DNA of 64,000 nucleotides from Burkholderiales bacterium RIFCSPHIGHO2_01_FULL_63_240 (GTDB taxonomy: Bacteria > Pseudomonadota > Gammaproteobacteria > Burkholderiales > Burkholderiaceae_C), in assembly GCA_001770725.1 (NCBI GenBank), contig MERU01000004.1, positions 372,001 to 436,000 on the forward strand, written 5' to 3'. Shown here piece after piece: positions 1 to 8,833 of the stretch. The notes under the pieces are model-generated. The model was not told the origin of the DNA and did no database searches. It saw only the letters and a program-made list of their open reading frames with translations. Both the position numbers and the translations under genes were made by a program. Positions within the stretch are counted from its first letter, which is position 1. The number at the start of each line of letters is the position of its first letter.

Positions 1-647
1 TGGGCCTCGATGAGTCCGAGATCTTCAACGCCTACAACGAAGTCCAGTCCATCCGCGACAAGGACGAGTTCCTGATCCCCTTCATCGAGGCGATCATGAA
101 CCCCGACTTCAAGACGGGCACGACCGCCAACGACCAGACGCTGCTGAAGTCGCTGATCGTCTTCGCCTGCCTGATGGAAGGCCTGTTCTTCTACGTCGGG
201 TTCACGCAGATCCTGGCCCTGGGTCGCCAGAACAAGATGACGGGTGCCGCCGAGCAGTACCAGTACATCCTGCGCGACGAGTCGATGCACTGCAACTTCG
301 GCATCGACCTCATCAACCAGCTCAAGCTCGAGAACCCGCACCTGTGGACGGCTGAATTCAAGGCCGAAATCAAGGCGCTTTTCATCAAGGCAGTCGAACT
401 CGAATATCGCTACGCTGAAGACACCATGCCTCGCGGCGTGCTGGGCCTCAACGCGTCGATGTTCAAGGGATACCTGCGCTACATCGCCAACCGCCGTGCC
501 ACCCAGATCGGGCTGGAGGAGCTCTTCCCCAATGAAGAGAACCCCTTCCCCTGGATGAGCGAAATGATCGATCTGAAGAAGGAACGCAACTTCTTCGAAA
601 CCCGCGTCATCGAATACCAGTCGGGAGGCGCGCTGTCCTGGGACTGA
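1..647 (+). CDS. nrdB: Ribonucleoside-diphosphate reductase beta subunit (class I), 3' part
   Basis: Small (R2, radical-generating) subunit of class I ribonucleotide reductase, which with NrdA converts ribonucleotides to deoxyribonucleotides in the cytoplasm. The reading frame is open from position 3, so the 5' part lies outside the window and about 214 residues are visible. Three of the family's metal ligands can be placed: the Glu in LMEGLFFY and the Glu and His in RDESMHCNF. The end FFETRVIEYQSGGALSW is typical of the flexible NrdB C-terminus that docks on the large subunit. The histone H1-like gene follows after about 160 bases. Identification is secure; only the N-terminal part is missing. 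Confidence 0.95.
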   Translation, partial: GLDESEIFNAYNEVQSIRDKDEFLIPFIEAIMNPDFKTGTTANDQTLLKSLIVFACLMEGLFFYVGFTQILALGRQNKMTGAAEQYQYILRDESMHCNFGIDLINQLKLENPHLWTAEFKAEIKALFIKAVELEYRYAEDTMPRGVLGLNASMFKGYLRYIANRRATQIGLEELFPNEENPFPWMSEMIDLKKERNFFETRVIEYQSGGALSWD

Positions 648-807
648 CCTCGATCTGCCGCAAAGAGCAGACGAAAGTCCAGGGCAAGCCGACCCGGCGT
701 ACCCCGTTCATCACACCGCGTCCAGATCCTAGGGGGCGTCGGGTGATGGATGCCTGAGCCGCATTCCGCGGCCCAGTGCTCTTTGCAACTTGATCAAGGA
801 GATACGT

Positions 808-1287
808 ATGGCAACTGCGAAAAAAGTGGCACCCAAGAAGGCTGCCGCCCCCAAGAAGGCCGCTGTGAAGAAGGCTCCCGCCAAGAAGGCCGCCGTCAAG
901 AAGCCCGCCGCCAAGAAGGCTGCAGTCAAGAAGGCCGCTCCCGCCAAGAAGGTTGCGGTCAAGAAGGCTGCAGTGAAGAAGGCCGTGGTCAAGAAGGCTG
1001 CCGTCAAGAAGCCCGCTGCCAAGAAGGCCGCAGTGAAGAAGGCCGCTGCCCCCAAGAAGGCTGCTGCTCCGAAGAAGGCCGCTGCGCCCAAGAAGGCCGC
1101 AGTGAAGAAGGCTGCCCCCAAGAAGGCTGCAGCCAAGCCCGCCGCGAAGCCGGCCGCCAAGAAGGCTGCTGCGAAGAAGCCTGCCGCCAAGCCTGCCCCT
1201 GCGAAAAAGGCCGCTGCAGCTCCCGCCGCCAAGACCACGCTGAGCCCTCAGGCTGCGTGGCCCTTCCCGACCGGCAACAAGCCCTGA
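808..1287 (+). CDS. Histone H1-like Lys/Ala/Pro-rich DNA-binding protein
   Basis: A 159-residue, extremely basic, low-complexity protein made almost entirely of degenerate KKAA, PAKKAA and VKKAA units, like the C-terminal tail of eukaryotic H1 and bacterial AlgP/Hc1-type proteins. It is expected to bind DNA non-specifically and help compact the nucleoid. The end LSPQAAWPFPTGNKP is a hallmark of this family in Burkholderiales. The ATG at 808 is chosen because AAGGAGAT lies just upstream (796-803); an in-frame TTG at 790 would place that ribosome site inside the gene. Two hairpins follow the stop. Because the repeats are simple, length variation between strains is likely. The class is clear, the physiological role is inferred. 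Confidence 0.85.
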   Translation: MATAKKVAPKKAAAPKKAAVKKAPAKKAAVKKPAAKKAAVKKAAPAKKVAVKKAAVKKAVVKKAAVKKPAAKKAAVKKAAAPKKAAAPKKAAAPKKAAVKKAAPKKAAAKPAAKPAAKKAAAKKPAAKPAPAKKAAAAPAAKTTLSPQAAWPFPTGNKP

Positions 1288-1295
1288 TGCAGGGC

Positions 1296-1354
1296 GGCAC
1301 CCTGAGCAATCAGGGTGCCTTGTCGGATGAGCCCGGCTTCGGCCGGGCTTTTTT
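1296..1354 (+). terminator. Tandem hairpins with a T-run after the histone H1-like gene
   Basis: A perfect 9-bp stem (GGCACCCTG 1296-1304 with CAGGGTGCC 1311-1319) is followed by a second stem (GCCCGGC 1331-1337, loop TTCG, GCCGGGC 1342-1348) running directly into six Ts. The second hairpin is a textbook intrinsic terminator for the histone H1-like transcript. Confidence 0.85.
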
Positions 1355-1401
1355 CTTTGCAGCTTTTTCTTTGCGCCGCCAAGAACCTGGCGTCGACGCA
1401 C

Positions 1402-1746
1402 ATGAACGAAACCAGCCGCTGGCCCTGCCTGCGCACCGAGGCGTCCGGCAAAGGCAAACAGGCACGCACACGTGTCGTCCTGGACACCAGCGTCTCGCCG
1501 AATGCGCCACGCACCGAGGTGACAGGCTGGCACGATGGCGCCCTGCGCGTGAGGCTGGCGGCCCCACCCGTGGACGGCGCGGCCAACGACGCCCTGCGCA
1601 AATGGCTGGCCCAGCAGTTGGGGCTGACCCAGTCGCAGGTGGAACTTGTGCGCGGGCAGACCTCGCGGCGCAAGCAATGGGCGCTCGACATCGACGAAGC
1701 CGCAGCCTGCCGATGGCTGGCCGGCCTGCCCACATTGCAAAAATGA
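1402..1746 (+). CDS. DUF167 (YggU) family protein
   Basis: A small cytoplasmic protein of 114 residues of the DUF167/YggU family, whose biochemical role is not established. The core is visible as VTGWHDGALRVRLAAPPVDG followed by AANDALRKWLAQQLGL and a conserved Arg/Gly turn (VRGQTSRRK), the usual family order. The ATG at 1402 starts after the terminator of the previous gene. An upstream in-frame start at 1315 would add about 29 residues translated from that terminator, so it is rejected. The short gene for a 63-residue protein follows. Confidence 0.8.
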   Translation: MNETSRWPCLRTEASGKGKQARTRVVLDTSVSPNAPRTEVTGWHDGALRVRLAAPPVDGAANDALRKWLAQQLGLTQSQVELVRGQTSRRKQWALDIDEAAACRWLAGLPTLQK

Positions 1747-1862
1747 GCCTCGCATGCCGCAAGCGTCGCGCAGAACCCCTCAATCAGGCGCTACCTTCAC
1801 CAAGCCGGCCTCTCCAAAATCCAATCGTGGCTGCTGACTGGCCACGTCACAGGAGAAGCACC

Positions 1863-2054
1863 ATGTCGAGCGAACACCATTTCGAGCCCAGCCCCGCCCA
1901 GGTGACCGAGATGCAGGAAGCGCTCTTCAGCCTCCGCGACGGCTTGATGCGACTGAAAATGTCGCTGCTCGAGCTCGCCGAGATGACCGATGAAGGTGGC
2001 CAGCGCTTCGCCGCAGCAGAAACCGACGCCTTGCTCAAGCGCCTGCGCGCTTGA
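1863..2054 (+). CDS. Small hypothetical protein, 63 aa
   Basis: A short open frame begins at ATG 1863 with an AGGAGAAG ribosome site 6-7 bases upstream (1850-1857), which strongly supports translation. The protein is mildly acidic and predicted helical, with two amphipathic segments (QMQEALFSLRDGL-like and KMSLLELAEM) and no signal peptide or membrane helix. No family is recognised. It lies between DUF167 and ettA in the same orientation, and a strong inverted repeat separates it from ettA. Confidence 0.65.
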   Translation: MSSEHHFEPSPAQVTEMQEALFSLRDGLMRLKMSLLELAEMTDEGGQRFAAAETDALLKRLRA

Positions 2055-2139
2055 GTCGCCCCTCCATCTCTCACCGCCCCTGCCTCGCCGGAGGCCTGCA
2101 CACAGGCTCGGCCGGGCTTGAGCACGCAGAGCCCCACCC

Positions 2140-2163
2140 GAACGCGCCTGCCAAGGCGCGTTC
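2140..2163 (+). terminator. Perfect 9-bp hairpin before ettA (terminator-like)
   Basis: GAACGCGCC (2140-2148) pairs perfectly with GGCGCGTTC (2155-2163) across a 6-base loop. It is followed by TCATTCG rather than a real T-run, so it is a weak or Rho-assisted terminator or a processing element at the end of the small-protein transcript. Confidence 0.45.
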
Positions 2164-2236
2164 TCATTCGTGGAATCCCGCGGATGCCTTAAGCTACGCG
2201 GTTTGACGAAAGACACTCGCTTTTCGCGAGCCTGCC

Positions 2237-3901
<1,665 letters not shown>

Positions 3902-3932
3902 GCGCCGTCGGTTGCACAAGCTGCCCACCACG

Positions 3933-3958
3933 AAGCCCGCATCCCCGCGGGCTTTTTT
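3933..3958 (+). terminator. Intrinsic terminator of ettA
   Basis: GCCCGC (3935-3940) pairs with GCGGGC (3947-3952), extended by flanking AA/TT, and runs into a stretch of six Ts. Classic rho-independent terminator 30 bases after the ettA stop codon. Confidence 0.9.
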
Positions 3959-4166
3959 GTGCCTGAATGAAAGGGCCGCCCACACACCCAAAGGGGTATC
4001 GGGGGCTTTCCCTGATGTGACAACACCGGCTGCACGAAGTTGCACAGATAGAATTTCCCAGGACATTTTTGGCACCTGCCGCCATCCCGCGAGACCACGG
4101 AACTGCGCCCGCGCACCCTTCTCGAACGCGGGCCGCAATCACGATGAATCTTGCTGGAGACACCAG

Positions 4167-5192
4167 ATGACCGCACGGATCACCCGCCTGCTGACCACCA
4201 CCGCCCTGGCCATTTCGGCCCTCACCATGGGCGGCTGCGCCCTGATCGAATCCAACGTCAGCAGCACCACGCTGTCCATCATCGAAGACGGCTTCACCCC
4301 GCCCACCCTCAAGATGGGCGACGTCGAGATGGCATGCAACTTCTCGGTGGTCAACACGCCGCTGGTGGGTGCCGCGCGCAACTTCTACGGTGACCCCTCG
4401 CTGATCGAGACCGTCATGCTGTCCTCGGCCGGCGTGTGCTCCGAGAACCAGGCCATGACCGACGAGATGCGTTACCTGCGCGCCTCGCGTGACAAGCGCG
4501 CCGACGAGGCCCTGGACGCCCGCATCGCCCAAAAGCGTCACCTGACCACCGCAGCGCACCGCCAGTACGCTGCTTACACCCGCATGCGCGACAAGCTCGA
4601 GCAGAAGTACTTCTTCAAGTACGGCAGCAACTGCCCGTCGTTCAAGCGTGACTTCGATGAGCTGGTCTACCTGCTGGGCTCCGTCGCTGGCTTGCAGGCC
4701 ATGCAGAACGACATCGCCGCCCAGCAAGCCGTGGGCGTGCCCACCGACACCGCGCCCATCGTCGAGCGCGCCCTGGGCTGCCTGGACAACAACAAGTGGT
4801 GGGGCGTTCCGCAAGCTGCCCGCGCCGTGGTCTGGAGCATCATCCCCGGTGGTGGCGAAGGCAAGGACATCAAAGGCACCTTCGAAGCCAGCATGAAGCT
4901 CGGTGAAGCCAAGGGCGTTCGCCTGCCTCACGTCATGGCCGCCGTGGCCGCCCAATCGACCGACGACACCGCCCGCCTGCGCGAGATCATCAAGCGCTTC
5001 TCCAGCGTGCAAGGCTTCACCCCGAACAAGGACTACCGCCTGATCGACGCCATCGCCGAATCCCAGATCCAGAACATCTCGGACCGCATGTGGACGCAGA
5101 ACGCCGGCACCCGCACACCCATCGCTTCGCTGGGCAAGTTCTGGGACGACAAGGCCGGTGGCGACATCGATGCCGACAGCTTCCTGAAGTGA
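4167..5192 (+). CDS. Lipoprotein of unknown function, upstream of a TRAP-type transport cluster
   Basis: A 341-residue exported lipoprotein. The ATG at 4167 is followed by a short basic segment, a hydrophobic stretch and the lipobox LTMGGC with the lipidated Cys at residue 24. The mature part is predicted mostly helical and contains several Cys residues (MACNF, AGVCS, SNCPSF, LGCLD) that could form disulfides in the periplasm. No enzymatic motif is recognised. It sits upstream of a solute-binding protein and a fused permease in the same orientation, so an accessory envelope role for that transporter is the best contextual guess. A hairpin with a T-run lies between this gene and the next, so expression may not be strictly coupled. 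Confidence 0.7.
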   Translation: MTARITRLLTTTALAISALTMGGCALIESNVSSTTLSIIEDGFTPPTLKMGDVEMACNFSVVNTPLVGAARNFYGDPSLIETVMLSSAGVCSENQAMTDEMRYLRASRDKRADEALDARIAQKRHLTTAAHRQYAAYTRMRDKLEQKYFFKYGSNCPSFKRDFDELVYLLGSVAGLQAMQNDIAAQQAVGVPTDTAPIVERALGCLDNNKWWGVPQAARAVVWSIIPGGGEGKDIKGTFEASMKLGEAKGVRLPHVMAAVAAQSTDDTARLREIIKRFSSVQGFTPNKDYRLIDAIAESQIQNISDRMWTQNAGTRTPIASLGKFWDDKAGGDIDADSFLK

Positions 5193-5347
5193 TCTGAAAC
5201 GCTGACGCTTCAGATGCGGGTAATCCCTTCCCTCGCTCAAGCGGGGCAGGGTTTACCTCGGGAAACGATCTGCCCGATATAGTTACAAAACAAGATGTCA
5301 GATCGCGACAGCGGTCATGGCACAGCCTGATGCGCAGGCACACAGCC

Positions 5348-5380
5348 GAGGGCCCTCATTCGTGAGGCCCTCTGTTTTTT
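5348..5380 (+). terminator. Hairpin plus T-run just upstream of the solute-binding protein gene
   Basis: GAGGG (5348-5352) pairs with CCCTC (5368-5372) and, after a bulged C, CCTCA (5354-5358) pairs with TGAGG (5363-5367) around a TTCG loop. It runs into TGTTTTTT and ends only 16 bases before ATG 5397. It can terminate the lipoprotein transcript. Because no promoter fits between it and the next start, it may act as an attenuator or partial terminator in the leader of the solute-binding gene. Confidence 0.75.
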
Positions 5381-5396
5381 GCACCGAGGAGACTTC

Positions 5397-6449
5397 ATGA
5401 AGTTGGTCAATACGATGAGCAAGATGGGCATGGCCGCGCTGATGGCGTCGGCCATGGCCGCACCGGCCCAGGCGGGTCAAAAGATCTGTGTGTACGACCT
5501 GCTGGGCACATCCGGCGACCTGTTCAACATGGCCAAGGACTACGCGGTGGCCATGCAAAAGCATGGCGCGGCCATCGAACTCAAGGGCTACACCGACGAG
5601 CGCGTCGCCTCCGAGGACTACCGCACCGGACAGTGCGATGCCTTCATCGCCACCGCCTTCCGCACGCGCCAGTTCAATGCCGTCGCAGGCGCGGTCGACA
5701 CCCTCGGGGCAACCACCATCGTGCGCGATGGCAAGATCAACATCGCCGACAGCTACGAAGTGGTCCGCAAGGTCATCCAGACCTACAGCGCACCTCAGGC
5801 CAGCAAGCTCATGGTTGAAGGCAACCACGAAGTCGGTGGCATCCTGCCACTGGGCGCCGCTTACCCCGTCGTCAACGACCGCAAGATCAACACGGTCGAG
5901 GCCCTGGCCGGCAAGCGCATCGCCTCGTTCGACTACGACAAGGCTCAGGCCGTGATGATCCAGCGCATCGGTGCTCAGCCGGTGTCGGCCGACATCACCA
6001 ACTTCTCCACCAAGTTCAACAACGGCTCGGTCGACATGATCGCCGCGCCGTCGCTGGCCTACAAGCCGCTGGAGCTGTACAAGGGCATTGGCAAGAACGG
6101 CGCCATCGCCCGCTTCCCGATCCTGATCCTCACCTATCAGGTGATCATCAACAAGACCAAGTTCCCCGAGGGCTTTGGCTTGCAATCCCGTCAGTACTGG
6201 CTGGGGCAATTCGATCGCGCCTTGCAACTCATCAAGCAAGCCGACGCCAGCATCCCTCCTGCCACCTGGATGGACCTGACCCCCGAGAACTCCTACAAGT
6301 ACACCCTGATGCTGCGAGAGTCCCGCATCGACATCGCCGAAAAAGGCCTGTACGACAAGCGTGGGTTGAAGGTGATCAAAAAGATCCGCTGCAACGTGAA
6401 CCCGGGAGATCCGGAGTGCGCGACCAAGTCCGAAGAAGACTGGAAGTAA
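5397..6449 (+). CDS. Putative solute-binding protein (TRAP-associated)
   Basis: A 350-residue periplasmic protein. The ATG at 5397 has GAGGAGA just upstream. A signal peptide of about 27 residues ends at AAPAQA before GQKICVYD. The fold pattern resembles periplasmic type II binding proteins: an early strand KICVYDLLGTSGD, a segment GQCDAFIATAFRTRQFN that reads as ligand-recognition, and FPILILTYQVIINKTKFPEG in the second lobe. Two Cys near the C-terminus (IRCNVNPGDPECATK) may form a disulfide. It is followed by a permease with TRAP DctM features, so it probably delivers the substrate, most likely an organic acid. The substrate cannot be read from the sequence. Confidence 0.75.
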   Translation: MKLVNTMSKMGMAALMASAMAAPAQAGQKICVYDLLGTSGDLFNMAKDYAVAMQKHGAAIELKGYTDERVASEDYRTGQCDAFIATAFRTRQFNAVAGAVDTLGATTIVRDGKINIADSYEVVRKVIQTYSAPQASKLMVEGNHEVGGILPLGAAYPVVNDRKINTVEALAGKRIASFDYDKAQAVMIQRIGAQPVSADITNFSTKFNNGSVDMIAAPSLAYKPLELYKGIGKNGAIARFPILILTYQVIINKTKFPEGFGLQSRQYWLGQFDRALQLIKQADASIPPATWMDLTPENSYKYTLMLRESRIDIAEKGLYDKRGLKVIKKIRCNVNPGDPECATKSEEDWK

Positions 6450-6576
6450 CCCAGTGACCCACAGGGGCCTCGTGCTTTGGCACCGGGCCCCTGACGCCAT
6501 CCTGCGCCCCTGATCGAGAGCGCCGAGCCCGACGCCCTCACCGCTGCGCGCATCCCGCAGCCTGCAACAGCTCCTC

Positions 6577-8724
6577 ATGAACACTCCCGCATCCCGCTCC
6601 CTCCTGGGCCGCAGCCCCCTGGAGTGGCTCTCGAGCCTCCCCGTCTTCATCCTGCTGCTCCTGACCCTCATCATCGGCACCGGTGAAATGGTTCACGGTC
6701 AGCTGCTGCGCCTGGGTGAATCCATGTTCGGTGACCCGTCGGCCCAAGTGCAGTACTTCATGCTGCGTGCCGAGCCGACCAAGCCAGAGTGCGATGTCAA
6801 CATGGACATCGACGCCGAGGTGGCCCGTCAGTCCGCTGCCCCCAAGTCTGGCGGCGACGACATCGACGACCTGTTCGGCGAAGAAAAGGCGGCCGATCCC
6901 GCGGTGATGCGCAAGTCAATCGAGCAGGCGCTCGAAATTTGCCGCCTCAAGCACGACCTCTACACCAAGGTCGCCGAACGGCAAACGCCGCAGCTCAAGC
7001 TCTACCGCACCGTCGAGACCAGCTTCTTCGGCTTGTTCCAGATCGGCACCGAGAACCGCCCCCTGATCCTGCTGCTGATGGTCGCCATCTCGGCCATCAC
7101 CACCACGCTGGGTTCGCACCACATCGGCATCCGCACCGGTTACTTCTCGCGCGACCACATCGCCCAAGCATGGTCCCAGGTGATCGCCTGCGGTCTGCTG
7201 CTGCTGTCTTGTGTTCGTTACTACCAGATCCTGCAAGCCAGTGGCGGCGCCATCGAAGGTGAATTCCTGCATTTCATCTGGATCGGGATGTTCAGCGTTC
7301 TGCTGCTGATCAATTTGTGGCGCGTCTTCCGACCGATCAAATCGCCGCATGGTGACGGTGACTGGGGCACGGCGCTCATGTCGGTCCCGCTGTACGCCAG
7401 CATGGCCATCATCGCGGGCGTGTACTTCCTGATCGAAGGCCACGAAGCCGGCTTGGGCATCTACATCAGCCAGATGATGGCATTGCCCAGCATCTTCATG
7501 AACCTGGCGCTGTTCATCTGGGCCGGCATGTTGCTCAAGCAAAGCCGCATCGTGGACCTGGTGCTGGACGTGATCCGTCCGTGGAACCTCTCTCCGCAGC
7601 TGCTGACTTACATCATCCTGATCGGCGCCTCGTACGGCACGGCTTACACCGGCGCCTCGGGCATCTTCGTGATCGCCGCGGGTGGTGTGATCTACCACGA
7701 GATCCGCGCGGCCGGTGGCAGCAAGCAGTTCGCCCTGGCGGCCACCGCCATGTCGGGCTCGCTGGGTGTGGTGCTGCGCCCCTGCCTGCTGATCGTGCTG
7801 ATCGCAGCGCTCAACAAGCAGGTGACCACCAATGGCCTGTATCACTGGGGCTTCTACGTCTTCCTGACGACGTCGACCTTGTTCTTCATCGTGTCGCAGC
7901 TGCTGCGAACCGAACGTGCAGCGATCGAATCGCCGCGAGTGGCCCTCTCCGCGATGTTCAGCAAGATGGTGCCGGTGCTGCCGTACGCGGCCGTGGCCGT
8001 GGTCATCGTGTTCATCTATCAAGTCGGCCTGGACACCAAGCTCAACGAGATCACCGCCCCGACCATCATGCCGGTGATGTTGCTGCTGATCCTCATCTTC
8101 GACAAGGTGCTCAACAAGGGCAAGGCAGAGCTCACGCCCGATTACGCCAGCCATCGCCAGGACGGGGTCGAGAAGTCCGTGCGCTACGCCACCACGGAGA
8201 CCATCGGACACGTTGGTGCGCTGCTGAGCCTGATGATGCTTTCTCTGGCCGTGGGTGGCGTGATCGAGCGCTCGGATGTCATGCACCTGTTCCCGCAGGT
8301 CTTTGACAGCCATTGGACGGCCATGCTGTTCCTGGTGGCGGTCATGGTCTTCCTGGGCATGGTGATGGACCCGTTCGGTGCTGCCGTGCTGGTTTCAGGC
8401 ACGCTGGCGCCCGTGGCGTATGCCAATGGCATCGAGCCGCTGCACTTCTGGATGATGGTGCTCGTGGCCTTCGAGCTGGGTTACCTGACCCCGCCCGTGG
8501 CGCTCAACCAGCTGCTGACCCGCCAGGTCATTGGCGAAGAAGAGGTGTCGAAAGCCGACGCGGAGGTTCGCCATCTCGGCTTCTTCCGGCGCTATGAGCG
8601 CTGGATCCTCCCGCTGATCGTGATGGCAGCGGGTTTGAGCCTGGTGGCCTTCGGTCCGCTGGCGGTGCAGGACTTCCCGTTCCTGGCACCGATCGCCGAG
8701 TGGTTCCCGCAGCCCACGCAGTGA
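6577..8724 (+). CDS. TRAP transporter permease, small (DctQ-like) and large (DctM-like) parts in one chain
   Basis: A 715-residue inner-membrane protein. Hydrophobic helices occur at about 20-40 and again from about 160 onward. The C-terminal two thirds are DctM-like, with many helices and glycine-rich re-entrant segments such as SYGTAYTGASGIFVIAAGG and the conserved end GYLTPPVALNQLLTRQVIG. The N-terminal third (helix 1, then three or four helices up to about 300) stands in place of a separate DctQ subunit. Between helix 1 and the next helix is an unusual polar, acidic insertion of about 110 residues (centred on SGGDDIDDLFGEEKAAD) that typical TRAP permeases lack. It lies 127 bases downstream of the solute-binding gene. 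Function as a sodium- or proton-driven solute importer is inferred from family. Confidence 0.85.
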   Translation: MNTPASRSLLGRSPLEWLSSLPVFILLLLTLIIGTGEMVHGQLLRLGESMFGDPSAQVQYFMLRAEPTKPECDVNMDIDAEVARQSAAPKSGGDDIDDLFGEEKAADPAVMRKSIEQALEICRLKHDLYTKVAERQTPQLKLYRTVETSFFGLFQIGTENRPLILLLMVAISAITTTLGSHHIGIRTGYFSRDHIAQAWSQVIACGLLLLSCVRYYQILQASGGAIEGEFLHFIWIGMFSVLLLINLWRVFRPIKSPHGDGDWGTALMSVPLYASMAIIAGVYFLIEGHEAGLGIYISQMMALPSIFMNLALFIWAGMLLKQSRIVDLVLDVIRPWNLSPQLLTYIILIGASYGTAYTGASGIFVIAAGGVIYHEIRAAGGSKQFALAATAMSGSLGVVLRPCLLIVLIAALNKQVTTNGLYHWGFYVFLTTSTLFFIVSQLLRTERAAIESPRVALSAMFSKMVPVLPYAAVAVVIVFIYQVGLDTKLNEITAPTIMPVMLLLILIFDKVLNKGKAELTPDYASHRQDGVEKSVRYATTETIGHVGALLSLMMLSLAVGGVIERSDVMHLFPQVFDSHWTAMLFLVAVMVFLGMVMDPFGAAVLVSGTLAPVAYANGIEPLHFWMMVLVAFELGYLTPPVALNQLLTRQVIGEEEVSKADAEVRHLGFFRRYERWILPLIVMAAGLSLVAFGPLAVQDFPFLAPIAEWFPQPTQ

Positions 8725-8749
8725 TCCCCTTGCCATCTGCGCCCTGACA

Positions 8750-8783
8750 AGCCGGCGAGCCACTCAGGCTCGCCGGCTTTTTT
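8750..8783 (+). terminator. Intrinsic terminator after the TRAP permease
   Basis: AGCCGGCGAGC (8750-8760) pairs perfectly with GCTCGCCGGCT (8768-8778) over a 7-base loop and runs into Ts up to 8783. Strong rho-independent terminator closing the transport cluster. Confidence 0.9.
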
Positions 8784-8833
8784 CATGGCAAGGATCCTGC
8801 CGCCTCGTTGCCACCCGGTGTTATGGTTTTGGC

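Noticed and set aside
808..1287. Repetitive AAGAAGGC units considered as a CRISPR array or tandem satellite
   Set aside because: Units are in frame, encode KKAA repeats, have no spacers of constant length, and form a recognised H1-like protein.
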